A stretch of DNA of 64,000 nucleotides from Cyanophora paradoxa (Eukaryota; Glaucocystophyceae; Cyanophorales; Cyanophoraceae): contig QPMI01000180.1 of NCBI GenBank assembly GCA_004431415.1, forward strand, positions 1 to 64,000. The letters run 5' to 3'. This document shows, piece by piece, positions 1-11,450 of this stretch (its first letter is position 1; every line of letters starts with the position of its first letter). The notes under the pieces are model-generated. The model ran no database searches. It had not been told where the DNA came from and saw only the letters and a list, made by a program, of their open reading frames with translations. The position numbers and the translations under genes are program-made.

Positions 1-3000
1 AGCAGCGACAGCGCGTAGGAGAGGCAGAGCCCGACGGCCCCCGCCGGCAGCCGCCCCCGCCCCGCCACGCAGAGCGCCCCCGCCCCGAACATCGCGATCC
101 CGCCCAGCACGTCCAGCCGCATCCCCAGCCACTGCAGCCGCCGCAGACGCGACGCACGCGTCGGCGGACAGACGGACGGGGGCGGGGGCGGGGCGCGGGC
201 GGGTGCGGACGCGGTTGGTGGCGTTCATGAGGAAGTAGGAGCGGGCGTTGGCGTCGGAGAGGGCGTCGCTGCGGGCCACGAAGCGGCCCTGCGCGCCGTA
301 CGCGCGGATGGAGGAGGCGCCGGCGAGGGACTCCCCGAAGAGGGCGAAGACGGGGGACTTGGAGACGGCCTCGAGGCGGGCGAGCTCGCGGCTGGTGGCG
401 CGGTAGTACTGCTGCACCCCGGCGAAGAGGGCGACGAGGGGCGCGACGAGCAGCAGCAGGCGGGGCACCACCCCGCACATCACCCCGATGATCGAGAGCA
501 CCGCAAACTGGCACCTGCCCGCCCCGCCCCGCCTCGTGAGGCCCCGGGGCGCGTCGCGGGGCGCGGGGCGCGGGGCGGCGCACCCGACGAACTGCTCGAG
601 GGTGTTGGGGAGGAACTGGTCCACCTGGTCGAGGTCTGCGGGGCGGCCCCTCAGCGGCGCTGGTCGGCCAGACGGGGCGGGGCGGGCGGGGAGGGGCGGG
701 GCGGGCCCTTGGCGAAGCGGTTGAGGATGCGGCCGACGGGGGTGGAGTCGAAGAAGGAGGCCGGGGCGCGCATGACGCTGCGGAACATGCCGCGGAAGAG
801 GGAGGAGGAGGCGCGGGCGCCGGCGTCGGCCACGGAGGAGGTGCGGAGCCAGAGGGAGAGGGCGTAGAGGGCCGTGCAGGCCCCCTGCAGGCCCAGGTAG
901 AAGAGCTGCCGCCCCGGGGCCCGCGTCAGACCCCGCGGGGCGGGGCGGGGCGGGGCGGAGCCGGGGCGGGGCGCACGATGGCGGGGCGGGAGAGGGGGTC
1001 GAGGGCGGCGGCGGCGGGGACGAGGGCCGGAGCGCGGGCGCGGGCGGCGGCCATGAGGCCGGCGATGCGGCCGCTTGTCCACTGCGAGAGCAGAACGTCG
1101 CCCGTCATCTGCCACGCCTGCGCCGCCCCGTCGGCTCGCGCGGGGCGGGGGTGGGGCGGGGCGGGGCGGGCCTGGGTGGAGGCGAAGAAGGCGAGGATGG
1201 GGAGGACGGCGCGGGCCCCGCCGGCGGCCGCCACGTACGAGCGGTACACGCTCCCGTCCACCGCCCCCGTCTCCCGCCCCTCCTCCCGCGTCAGCGCCCC
1301 GCGCCCGCCCCCCGCCCCGGCCCCGTTGCTCGAAGCCGGCCCCGCGGGGGCGGCGAGGGCCTCCGGGGCGGCGGGGGCCGGTGGGGGTGTGCCGGGCGCC
1401 GCCGCGGGGGCCGCTGGGGCCGCCTCCTCCTCCGCCTCCTCGTCGGGCCCGAAGTCGGCGAGGCGGTGGCCGCGCACGAGGGCCGCCAGCGCGCCCTCGC
1501 GCGCCAGCAGCTCCTCGTACGTCCCCTCCTCCGCGATGCGGCCGCCCTGGAGCACCACGACGCGGTCGGCGGCGGGCAGGGCCCCCACCTGGTTGGTGAC
1601 GAGCAGGCGGGTCTTGCCGGCGAGGGCGCCGTGGATGCAGCGCTCGAGGATGTGGCGGGCGACGTGCGCGTCGACGGCGCTGAGGACGTCGTCGAGGACG
1701 TAGACGTCGGCCTCGGCGTAGACGGCCCGCGCGAGGCTCACGCGCTGCCGCTGCCCGCCGGAGAGCGTGATGCCCTTCTCGCCGATCTCGGTGAGGTCCC
1801 CCGCGGGGAGCTGCGTGAGGTCGCGCTCCAGCGCGCAGGCGGCGAGGGCGGCGCGGTAGCGGCCCTCCTCGTAGGGGAGGCCGAAGAGGACGTTCTCGCG
1901 GAGCGTGGCGTTCATGATCCACGCCTGCTGCGGCACGTACGCCACGCGCCCCGCCACGCGCACGGGGGGCGGTCCCTCCCGCCCGGGGCCCGCCACGGGG
2001 ATCTCCCCCAGCACCGCCGCCGCCAGGCTGCTCTTCCCGGAGCCCACCGGCCTGCCCGCCCCGCCCCGATCAGACGCCGCGGGCGGGGCGGGGCGGTGCG
2101 GGGCGGGCGGGCGGACCCGACGACGGCGCAGAGGTGGCCGCGGGGGACCTCGAGGGCGATGTCGGTGAGGGTGCACGGGCCCTCCTCGCCCCGCCCCGGC
2201 CCCGCCGCGGCCGGCTCGTCGCCCTCGGGCTCCGGGAGGGGCGTGTCGCCGGGGGCGACGATGCCGCCGCGGTCGAGCTCCTGCCCGACGTCCAGCGCGG
2301 CGTGCTCCGCCCGGGGCGCCCCCGCCGCGTCGGGCGCCTCGCAGTCCCAGCAGAAGCTCGCCCCCTTGATGGCGATGGCGGGCCCGGGCGCCGAGGCCGG
2401 CACGCTCTCCACGGGGATCACCTCCTCCGAGAGCAGGAACCGCTTCACCCTGCAGGCGCCGTCAGAAATGCTGCGGGCGGGGCGGGGCGGGCGGGGCGGG
2501 CGGACCGCTGGAGGGAGAGGCGGAGCTGGACGAGGACGCCGACGATGGCGGGGAAGTAGGTGAGGGGGAAGCGGAGGACGGCGAAGAGAGCGATGCCGGA
2601 GAAGACGCGCTCGGGGCTCATGGCGCCGCCGGCGAGGGCGAAGGCGGCGAAGGTGACGGTGGAGGTGAGGGAGGGGGTGGCGAGGAGGAGGAAGGTGGCG
2701 AGGGCCTTGAGGCGCGCGGCGCGGCGCACGAGGTCGACTTCGGCGTCACGCAGCTCCTCCATGCGCGCCCGGAAGCCGGCCTCCCAGCCGGCGTACTTGA
2801 TCGCCCGCATCCCCTGCAGGATCTCCGACGCCATCTGCACCCGCCGGTCCGCCACCGCGTTCTGCGCCCGCCGCAGCTCCTGCGTCTGCCTCGCCACACG
2901 CATGTTCACCTGCGCGCGCGTCGGCGCGGATGAGGGGGCGGCCGGGTGGGGCGGGCTGGGCGGGGCGTCGGACCGGGAAGAGGCCGGCCATGACGGTGAG

Positions 3001-4308
3001 GCCGGCGAGGGCCGGCTGCGCGGCGTCAGGCCCCACGAACAAAGCGGGCGGGGCGTGGCGGGCGCGCCCAGCCGAGGAGGCGGAAGAGGAGGCCGACGAC
3101 GACGATGACGACCACGGGCGAGCTGAACGTCGACTGCCGCGCGCCCCGCTCAGCCCCGCGCGGCGGTCCGGGGCCAGGCGGGCCGGCGTGTGCGGGCGGG
3201 GGCACCTGGAAGAGGGGCGCGAACTCGACGAAGCGCTGGGCGTCTGCGGCCGCCCGCGCCTCAGCGGCGCCGCCGCGCGGTGGAGAGCGGGCGGGGCGGG
3301 CGGGGCGGGGCGGGCCGATGCTCATGAGGTTGACGATCTTGCCGACGGACGACTGCTGGCGGGCCCGGTTGCTGAGCCGCAGCGCCTTCCGGTACACCGC
3401 CCCGCACACCGCCGCCCGCATCTGCGCCCCGCCCCCGCCCCTCAGCCGCCGCCGCCCGCCGCCCCCGGCGCCGCCCCCCTCGCCTGGATCGCCGCCCGGA
3501 ACTGGATGTGCAGCAGGTGCTGCCGGGGCGTCAGGCCCGCCCCGTAGCGGAACGCGGCACGTCGCGGAGCGCGGCGGCGGGGGCGGCACCTGGTTGCAGA
3601 GGGTGCCGACGAGCGGGCCAAGCAGGAGGAGGAGGGCCAGCCTGTAGCCTTGCCTGCGGGCCGGCTCGAGGCTCAGCGCCGGCGCGGCGCGCTGGGCGGG
3701 GCGGGGCGGGCGGACGCGGCGGGGGCGGCGGGGCTCTTGACGAAGGCGACCATGCGCTGGAGGACGAGGGGCCCCGCGACGGCGATGCCCTGCCCCGCGA
3801 AGTTGAGGGCGTTCGAGAGCACCAGCGGCCCCCCGAACACCGCCACCAGCGCCCGCAGCACCGACGCATCCTCGCCCCTGCCCCGCCTTCGGCGCGAGCC
3901 GGCGCCGGCGCGGGGCCGGGCGCGGGCGCGGGGCGGGGCGGGCGCACTTGGCGGCGACCTCGCGGGACCAGGCGGCGTCGAAGAGGTCGTGGGCGCGCGT
4001 CGCCTGGTCGACCTGCGCGAGCTCCGGCAGGTCCCCGTCGTCCAGCGGCCGCTGGTAGCCCGTCTCTGGCCCCGCAGCCTCAGCCGCCGCCCCGCTTCGC
4101 GCCCCGCGCCGGCCCCGCGCGCGCGTGGCGCACTGATTATCCGGTCGAGGAAGCCGAAGGTCAGCTTCGAGAGCAGCCCGGCGCGCTCCTCGGGGCTCGC
4201 CTCCCGACCTTCTCCGCCAGCTGCAGCGTCCGCCGCAGCCGCCTGCACGCGGCGCCTTGAGCGTCTGGCATTGGACTCGGCCGGGTGACGACCCAGCGCA
4301 CCGAGCAC
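1..4308 (-). CDS. ABCC-family (MRP-like) ABC transporter, N-terminal part, cut by the left edge
   Basis: Full-type ABC exporter of the ABCC/MRP group, multi-exon. Read from the right, it has an N-terminal region (LLSKLTFGFLDRII, then GYQRPLDDGDLPELAQVDQA), as in the ABCC lead-in to the first membrane domain. The first membrane domain follows (VGKIVNLMSI and LQGMRAIKYAGWE motifs). The complete first nucleotide-binding domain has Walker A GPVGSGKSSL split by an intron near 2050, signature LSGGQRQRVSLARAVY, Walker B VYVLDDVLSAVDAHVARH, and PQQAWIMNATLRENVLFG. A long Ala/Pro/Glu-rich linker (about 1290-1470) follows. The second membrane domain includes FFDSTPVGRILNRFAK and ASSIRAYGAQ. The second ATPase domain lies beyond position 1. 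Two introns (636-706 and 1118-1171) use GC donors. ABCC proteins export conjugates or drugs at plasma or vacuolar membranes; the substrate cannot be told. The start is unresolved: the frame containing the first conserved exon opens at about 4308 without an ATG, so an upstream exon is likely. Confidence 0.9.
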
Positions 4309-4741
4309 TGCGGTGGTCCGGAGGCGCCGGTGATGTCGCGCGGCGTGCTGGGTGCGAAGCGCCGACGAATCGCGCCGGCGGTGGTCGGGGCGGATGCAAA
4401 GAAGGGGCTGCGGAAGAAGCCATACGAGAGGCGAGGCTGCGATACGTGCGCTCTACTCGTGCACGTGCGCGCCGCGCCCCTGATAATGCCGGCTGTGTGG
4501 CGGCGCGATCCGCCGTCCCGCTCATAAGCTATCCCTCCGCATGGTACACTGCTTCTGCTGACGACGAGGCCCGGAGCGGGCCAGCAGAAGGCGGACATCG
4601 CACAGAAACAGTGTACCCCCCTCGTCCCCCGCTCCCACCCCCCGCTTTCTGCCTCGTGCGCACGCTTTGCGAAGCTTCGGGCGCCCTCTACGATTCAGAG
4701 CGGCCCAGCTAGCTGCGCGCAGGCCTACGGGATGGGGGCGG
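4309..4741. other. Spacer between ABCC 5' end and RBM5/10-like 3' end, with a nested inverted repeat
   Basis: No conserved coding segment is visible here, although an unlocated first exon of the ABC transporter may be present. The segment holds a nested inverted repeat at 4543-4617. The rest is unremarkable GC-rich sequence. Confidence 0.4.
4543..4617. repeat. Three-level nested inverted repeat
   Basis: The outer arms are GGTACACTG (4543-4551) and CAGTGTACC (4609-4617). Directly inside the left arm is CTTCTGCTG (4552-4560), pairing with CAGCAGAAG (4582-4590). The innermost arms are GGCCCG (4568-4573) and CGGGCC (4577-4582). The right side carries an 18-nt bulge (4591-4608). The element lies between the stop of the RBM5/10-like gene and the 5' region of the ABC transporter, so it could be a transcript hairpin or a small inverted-repeat element. 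Its function is unknown. Confidence 0.6.
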
Positions 4742-7700
4742 CTACTGGGCGCCGGGGCCGGCGCCCTCGCTGAAGACCTGCTCGAAGCGCTTGCGGTAGG
4801 CCTGGCGGGTCGTCTCCGCGTAGCTCCCCGCCCACGCCGCCGACTCCGCCGACTCCGCCCCGAGCCCCGCCCGCTCCGCCCGCATCGAGATCTGCGGCGC
4901 GCTGAGCGCCGAGCCGGGCGGGCGGGGCGGGGCGGGGCGGACGCCGACGGGGTCGACGGCGCCGTCGCCGGCCTTGCCGAGGCCGGCGCCCTGCCAGCCC
5001 ATGCTCGCCATCATCTGATGGCCCTTGTTCGAGGCGTCGAGCTTCGTGTTCAGCGCCACCGCCGTCGGCACCGCCGCCGCCGGCTGCGGCGAGCGCGACG
5101 CCCCGTGCCCGTGCCCGTGCTGCGCCGGCGCCGCCCCCGACGAGACCTGCCGCGCGCAGCCTCGGCGGCGGCGGCGGGGCCGGCGGGGGCGGGGCGGGCG
5201 GGGGCCGCACGGCGCGCTTGTCGAGCTCCTCGTTGTGGCGGCCGGGTCCCCAGATCGCGCGCAGCTCGGCCGCGCGGTCGCGGTACTGGTGCCCGTGCTC
5301 GCCGCCGGTGGGGGCGGGGGCGGGGGCGGCCTGGTGGGGCTGGGTCTGGTGGGGGGCGCCGGCGGGCCCGATGAGGCCGCGGGCGCGGGCCTCCTCGAGG
5401 GACTTCTTGTGGAGGTCGGACTTGGCCTCGTGCGCGAGCAGCACCTCCGCCGAGCCGAGCTTGCGCTTGCAGAGCGTGCAGATCAGGTTCGCCATGTCCA
5501 GGCACGCCCGCGAGAAGGCCGCCACGTCCGCCTCGCTCGGCACGTACGCCGCCGCCGCCGCCGCGTCCGGGGGCAGCGGGCTCGTCGCGAGGCCGTGGGC
5601 GGGGAGGGCGGCGGGGGAGTGGGAGGGGCCGGCTGCGGGGACGGCGAGGGAGGGGGCACCGACGGGGGCCGAGTTGGCGGATGACATGTGCGCGATGTGC
5701 GGGTGGTGCCCTGCGGCCGCCCCCGGGGCGGCGGCGGCCGGGGCCGGCTCGGCGCGGGCCTCCTGCTGCCGCTCCTTCCACTTGGCCATGTTCTCGTCCA
5801 CCTTCTTCGACTTGGCGCCCAGCGGCGCCGTCACGGCCGCCGCCGCTGCCGCCGCCGCCGCCGCCAGGCCGGTCTTCTTCGGCTGGAACGCCACCGACAC
5901 CCGCGTCCGGTCTGCAGGCGGCGCGCCTCAGCAGCGGCGCGGGGCACGGGGCGCGGGGCGTGGCGAGGCGGGGCGGACCCTTGGCGGGGGCGATGGCGGT
6001 GGGCGTCGACGGGACCGCCGGCTTCGCCTCCGGGCTGCTCCCGTTCGCCGCCGCCGCCGCCGCCGCTGTCGCCGCCGCCACCCCGCCGTCGGCGGTCGGC
6101 GCGGCGCCCGGGGTCTGCTCGGCCGTGGCCTGTGCCGGGGCGCTGGGGGCGGTCAGGCGGGCCGGGGCGGGTCGCGGGTCGCGGGTCGCGGGTCGCGGGT
6201 CGCGGGGCGCGGGGCGGGGCGGGGCGGACGTGTAGGGGAGGTAGGCGCGGTGGGTGGGGTCCCAGTAGCACCAGACGCCGGTGGCGGCGTTGTAGTAGAG
6301 GCCGCGGGCGAGGTCGGCGTAGAGCCCCGTCACCGCGTCGTAGTAGTACCCCGACGTCGCGTCCGGCAGGTACCGCGCCCGCCCTGCGCGGGGAGGGCGG
6401 GCGCCCGTCGGCCGGCCGGCCCACGGGAGAGGGCGCGCTGGCGGGGGGGCGGGGCACCCTCGGGCGTGGTGGCGTCCACGGGGGGCGCGTTGGGGTTGGT
6501 CGGCGCCGGCGGCATCGCCTGCATCGCGATCGGCGCCGGCGTCGTCGGGGCGTGGTACGCCGACACTGCGCCCCGCGTGGGCGGGGCCCCGGGGAGGGCG
6601 GCGCTGGGGAGCGCACTGTCGTGGCCGGCCTTCTGCTGCTGCATGACCCACCGCGCTTGCTCCGGCGTCAAGTGCGCCAGCCTGCGCGACCCCGTCGCAC
6701 ACAGCCGGGCCCCCGGGGGCGGGAGGGGCGGACTCCGGGGGCGGGGCGGGGCCCCAGTCCTTGCGCTCGAAGGTGATGCGGAGGGGGGCGCCGTCGAGGG
6801 CGAGCTGGTACTGCTCGGCCATCCGCTTGGCGGTCTTGGAGGCCTCGACGGAGACGAACTCGACGAAGCAGAAGCCGCGGTTGAGGCCCGTCGTGCGGTC
6901 CCGGATCATCCGGATGTCCTTCACCTGCGCGAACGCCGCGAACGCCCCCCGCACCTGCCCGCGCCCAACGACGCGCCCCGTCACGCAGGCAGGAGCGGCG
7001 GGCGGGGGCGGGCGGGGGCGGGGCGGCGGGGCGCGCCGTCTCCTCGGAGGTCTGGGGGTTGAGGCCCTTGACGACGAGGACGTCGCTCGGCTCGATCGGC
7101 CCCGCCCCGCCGGCCGCCACCGGCGCCTGCACCAGCACCGCGTTCGACTGCCGCTCCGCCATGCACTGGAAGCACTGGAACCGCCGCGCGAAGTTCCGCG
7201 CCCCGCACTGCCGTCCCCGGGCCGTCAGCCCCGTCGACGGGGCTGCCGCGAGGGCGGGTCGCACCGCGGAGCACATCCAGTCGCGGTTGGCGAAGCCCGC
7301 GGAATTGCTGCCCGGCGGGCCGGACCCCTTTTCCCAGCTGCGCCCAGGGCTCGTTCAACGGAGTCCCGCGCGGGGGCGGCGGCGGGGGCCTGCGTGGGCG
7401 GGGCGCACCCGTAGGCGAGGACGGCCTCCTTGTTGCCGATCTGGAAGCGGCCGCCGTACGAGTCGTAGATGTACTTGGCGACCTCGATGGAGGGGAAGTC
7501 GACGAAGGCGAAGCCCCGCGACTCGCCCGTCACCTTGTCCCTGCGCCCCCGCGGCCGTCAGCATCAGCCCAGACGCCCCGGAGGCCGCGGAACAGGGCCG
7601 CTGCCGGCGCGCTTGTCGCCGGCGGCTTCGAGGGCGCACCGGATGACGCGCGCGTTCACGACTTGGGCGTGCGGGCCCAGCGCGAGCGTGAGCATGTCCT

Positions 7701-8270
7701 CCGTAATGTGCTTCTCGATACCTGCGCCAGCGATTTGGCTGGAGGCTTCCGCGACAATCGCCAGGCGCGCGCGGAGACCCTTGAAGATCAGGCTGTTGGA
7801 TGGAACCCCGGGGTCGTGCGCCATTCGCTGCTGGCCGCCTCCGCCGCCTCCTCCTCCCTGCCAGCCGCTCTCGTAGTCTTCATATCGACTGTCATAGTCC
7901 TGCGGGCGCTGGTGTGAGCAGACGAATCCGTGCGCGTGTGCGGCGAGACTTGGGCTCACCTCGTCCCGGTGGCGGTCTCGTCCAGAGCGCTTTCGGTCGC
8001 GCCCAGGCGAGCGGCTCCTTGAGCGAGACCTATCGTCGCCCGCCGAAGGAGGTGAATGAGTGGGAAGGGCCGAAGAAGAGCCTCGCTCGCTCTCGACCTG
8101 GATCGCCGTTTCCGTGAATCAAACTTGTCGTGCTCCCATCGGTCGTCCCTGCGCTCAACAGCGTGAGGCGCGTCGCAAGGTCTGCCTTGCGGCAGACGAG
8201 CCAGGCCGCACCTCCTCCTGTCGCGGTCTCTGTCTCCCCGGTCTCGGTCCCGATCCCTGTCCGCGTACAT
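4742..8270 (-). CDS. RBM5/RBM10/SUA-like splicing regulator (RS, RRM, RanBP2 ZnF, RRM, OCRE, C2H2, G-patch)
   Basis: The full RBM5/RBM10 (plant SUPPRESSOR OF ABI3-5) domain order is present, read from 8270 down. An Arg/Asp-rich start (MYADRDRDRDRG) is followed by an RS stretch (DDRSRSRSRSPGRDRKRSG, about 7950-8050). The first RRM has SLIFKGL and ESRGFAFVDF (about 7420-7810). A RanBP2-type zinc finger, DWMC then CGARNFARRFQCFQC (about 7150-7280), is split by an intron. The second RRM has DVLVVKGLNPQTSEE and LNRGFCFVEF (about 6770-7085). The OCRE region is SGYYYDAVTGLYADLARGLY (about 6230-6375). A C2H2 finger, CTLCKRKLGSAEVLLAHEAKSDLH, lies at about 5410-5490. The G-patch (GWQGAGLGKAGDG, about 4960-5010) is near the end, stopping in GAGPGAQ at 4742. 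Such proteins act in the nucleus on 3' splice-site choice in early spliceosomes. The ATG at 8270 is only 152 bp from the divergent BUD22-like ATG. Confidence 0.93.
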
Positions 8271-8422
8271 CTTCGCGGGCTCTGGCAGCCGGTGGGCTCT
8301 TCACTTTTTTCCCGCCGGGGGGTAGTGGGTGAAAGAGGGGCGCTCGCGCTGGAGTGAGAGGGGGCGCGCTCCGTGATCGGAAGGAGACAGCGCGACGCTG
8401 TAGGAATCTCCGCTCTGTAGAA
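8271..8422. promoter_or_regulatory. Short bidirectional promoter region with an E2F-like site
   Basis: Only 152 bp separate the divergent ATGs of the RBM5/10-like gene (8270, -) and the BUD22-like gene (8423, +). At 8305-8316 the sequence TTTTTTCCCGCC matches the known E2F/DP consensus TTTSSCGC. No TATA box is seen. Shared regulation of a splicing factor and a ribosome-biogenesis factor is inferred, not shown. Confidence 0.5.
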
Positions 8423-10644
8423 ATGAAACCCCCGTCGCTGCGCAACAAGCACAAGCTGGAGGCCGAACTAGCCGGCGGCAACGCGCGATTAGCGAAGCTA
8501 ATCCGCCAGCTGATGAAGCGAGGTCGCTCTCCAGCTCAGATCAGGGCCGAAATCAGCAAGCTGCGGTCGAAGGTCGACGGCGACGCTGATCAGGACGACG
8601 CGCAACTGTCACGGGAGTTGCATCGCGTGCTGAAAAAGGCCAAGACGTTCGAAGTGCAGCGCCTCGTGAAGGCGATCAAATCTCACAAAGGTGCGCTTCG
8701 AGAAGCTCTGCCGCGCGCGCCTGGCGTCAATCGGGCGCCAATGACACTGTGCCATGCTTTAGATGCGTCTGAGAGCTCAAAAGTGAGCCGGCTGGAAGCG
8801 GATTTGAAGATCGTGAAGGTGTGTACGAGCCCCGTCGCTCGCGCGGAGTGGGCCGAGCCTCGCGCCAGGCGTTCAAGGTCGAGGAGCTGGTCCACCACGG
8901 CATGCAGCGCATCCGAAACGGCGGGCGTGGCGAGGGCGACGGCGGGGACGACGACGCGGGGCGGCTGCGGGCGGACATCTTCAGGCAGAAGCCCGTCGTG
9001 GCGTTCGTGGACAAGTACCGGGCGGACAAGGCGCACGAAGACAAGCAGAAGCGCCGCGCGGAGAAGCGCGCCGCCATGATCGCCGCCCGCCAAGCCGCCA
9101 AGGCTGCCCGGCGGAGTGGCAAGGCGAAGGAGAGCAAGGCCAGCGGCGACGAGGCGAGCGGCGCGGAGGCGAGCGGCGCGGAGGCGAGCGGCGCCGAGGA
9201 GGATGAAGAAGGGAGCGAAGCTAGCGGGGGCGAGGAGGAGGGGTCGGCCGGAGGCGACGAGGCGAGCGAGGGCGACGGGGAGGGCGCCGCGAGCTCGAGC
9301 GGCGAGGGCGGCGAGGGCGACGAGGACGGGGGCGGCGCGGACGGCGAGCAGGGCGAGGCGAAGGCGGGCGGCAGCGGGGACGGCGGCGAGGGCGAGGACG
9401 AGGCGCCGGAGGCGGCGGAGGAGGAGGAGGACGAGGAGGACGAGTACGGGTGCGTGCGAGCACGTGCGGGCTGGGCCGGGCGGGGGGGCGGGGCGTGACG
9501 GCGGGGGCCAGGGATCTGGAGCGGGAGTACGCGGGGATGCTGGGGTCGGGGAGCGAGGCGAGCAGCGACGCCGGCTCGCTGCCCCCGCCCGAGGACGACC
9601 TCGAGGACTACGGGCCCCTCCCCTTCGGCCTCCCCGACACCGCCCCGGGCCCGGCCCCCAAGTCAGGCAAGGGCAAGGCCGCCCCCGCCAATGCCGGCGG
9701 CGGCAAGCAGGGCAAGGCCGGCGCGCCGGCGGCCAAGGCCGCGCAGGCGGAGAAGCCGGCGGCAGCGAAGCCGGCGAAGCCAGCGGCGGCGGCAGCGAAG
9801 CCGGCGGGGAAGGCGGCGGCTGGGAAGCCGGGCAAGGCTGCGAGGGGCGGCGAGGCGGCGGCGGCACCGGCGGCTTCGGCGGCGGGGACTGTGCCGGCGG
9901 CGTCGAAGAAGGGCGTCGTGGTGGAGTCGATGTTCATCGACACGCTCGGCGCCGGCGGCGCACCGGCCCCCAAGAAGCCCAAGAAGGTGCCCCGCCTCGT
10001 CCCCGCCGCTCTGCGTCGGCGCGGGGCCGACGCGGCGCGCAGGTGAAGAAGGGCGGCGGGGAGAAGGCGCCGGCGGAGGCCTCCGGGGACGAGGGCGACG
10101 CGGCGGCGGCCGCGAAGGAGGAGAAGAAGAAGAACCGGAAGGGGCAGCGGGCCCGCCGGCAGTGCGCCCCGCCTCGTGCCGCCTCGCCGCCTGCGCCGGC
10201 GGGGCTGACGGGCGGGGCAGGGAGGCGCTGGCCAAGTTCGGGAAGGAGGCAAAGTTCCTGAAGAAGGCCGCCGCCGAGGGCGCCGCCCGCGGCGGTGCCG
10301 CCGCCGGCCGCGGCGGCCGCGGCGGCCGCGGCGGAGCGGCGGCTGCCGGCCCCGGAAGGCCCGCCGCCGGAGCGAGCGCTGGGCGGGGCGGGCGGGGTGG
10401 CGGTGCGGGGGCCCGCGGCGGGCGGCGTCCGTTGGAGAGCGGGGCGGCGGGCGGCTCTGCGGAGAAGCGGGCGAAGGTGGACGCGCCGGCAGAGGCCCAG
10501 AAGCCGGCGGCGGCGGCGGCGGCGGCGGCGCCGGTGGACCCCAACCTGCACCCGTCGTGGGCGGCGCGGAAGATGGCGAAGGAGAAGCAGGCGGCGACGA
10601 TACAGGCCTTCGCCGGCACCAAGATCACCTTCGGCGACGACTGA
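8423..10644 (+). CDS. BUD22/SRFBP1-like ribosome biogenesis protein
   Basis: The start is the ATG at 8423 in a good context (GAAATGAAA). Exons 8423-8690, 8763-8818 and 8869-9449 join in phase with GTGCGC/GTGTGT donors; a further exon starts at 9512. The basic helical N-terminus (MKPPSLRNKHKLEAELAGG) and a Lys-rich stretch (VLKKAKTFEVQRLVKAIKSHK) resemble the BUD22 N-terminal domain. The middle is a long low-complexity acidic, Gly/Ser/Ala-rich region with nuclear-protein character. The C-terminus, LHPSWAARKMAKEKQAATI followed by FAGTKITFGDD and the stop, is the hallmark BUD22/SRFBP1 ending (LHPSW then a KI-F-D motif). BUD22 acts in the nucleolus on 40S subunit and 18S rRNA maturation. The EASGA repeat (9151-9195) and Ala/Lys runs are typical of the disordered linker. 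The family call rests mainly on both ends of the protein. Confidence 0.85.
9151..9195 (+). repeat. Three tandem 15-nt coding repeats (EASGA x3)
   Basis: The unit GAGGCGAGCGGCGCG occurs at 9151-9165 and 9166-9180, and with one change at 9181-9195. It encodes EASGA three times in the acidic linker of the BUD22-like protein. This looks like recent slippage in a disordered region. Confidence 0.85.
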
Positions 10645-11450
10645 GGCCCCGCCCCGCGCCCCGCCCCGCGCGGCTCCATCCATATCGCCTCTCGTGTCAC
10701 ATTGTCTCGCTTAAATATGTCAACAGTACAGTAGGCTGCTCGTGTCACAGTATCGTGCTTCACCGCTGGTGGTCCGCAGGGCGATCGCGAGCGGCGAGCT
10801 AGCGCCTCGGGCCTGACCGTTCGCCCTGAACGCGGTACCCTACCGTCTGAAGCATCTTCATCAGCTTCGAAAATTCGGGTCGGGGCCGGCGTGGCGGCGA
10901 GGCTAATCTGCGGCACAGCCACGGCGCTGGGGCAGCTCCAGGCGAGCACCGTACTGTACGCGTGGAGCGAAGCAACCGTCGTGCCAGCGCGCCCAAGCCC
11001 ACGTGCACATCGGAGCGAAGTCCGAATCCGACTCCCAAGGGACGAATCGGAGGAGCCTGCAGCTGGCCGTCATCGGCCGTCATTGCTTCAGCGCTCCGGT
11101 GCTTAAGCTTGTACGCCCTCGCCGCCGCTAGGACGCTTAGGTCTTGAGCTTGCGATCCGCAACGGACATCGATCCGCAGCCGGACATCGATATCCGTGCC
11201 TTCAACAGACTAGGGCCCAACTCTGCTCATTGTGGCACGCTTCGCAGCCGCAAAGCAACCGTTAGAACCGCCGACGTCGACTGTGCGGCCTCTGCTCGAG
11301 TCGGAGGAGCTCGAGCGGCGCGCGCGTACACGTGGCAGCCGCGGAGCGGCGTCTCGTCTCATCCTCCCGTGCGGCTCTGCCTTCCCCCGTTCGCGGTTGT
11401 CAGGCGCTCACAGCGCGCGCGGTTTCAGAGCGCAGGACCCGACACCCGAG
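10645..11450. other. Intergenic region between the BUD22-like gene and the giant subtilase gene
   Basis: About 800 bp without a recognisable gene. The first 100 bases are less GC-rich and probably carry the BUD22-like 3' UTR. The remainder is presumably the 5' flank or UTR of the downstream protease. No TATA box or RNA gene is seen. Confidence 0.4.

Noticed and set aside
978-2563. Long plus-strand open frames opposite the ABC transporter
   Set aside because: Their translations are Arg/Gly/Ala-rich with no domain, while the minus strand carries the full nucleotide-binding domain. They are composition shadows.
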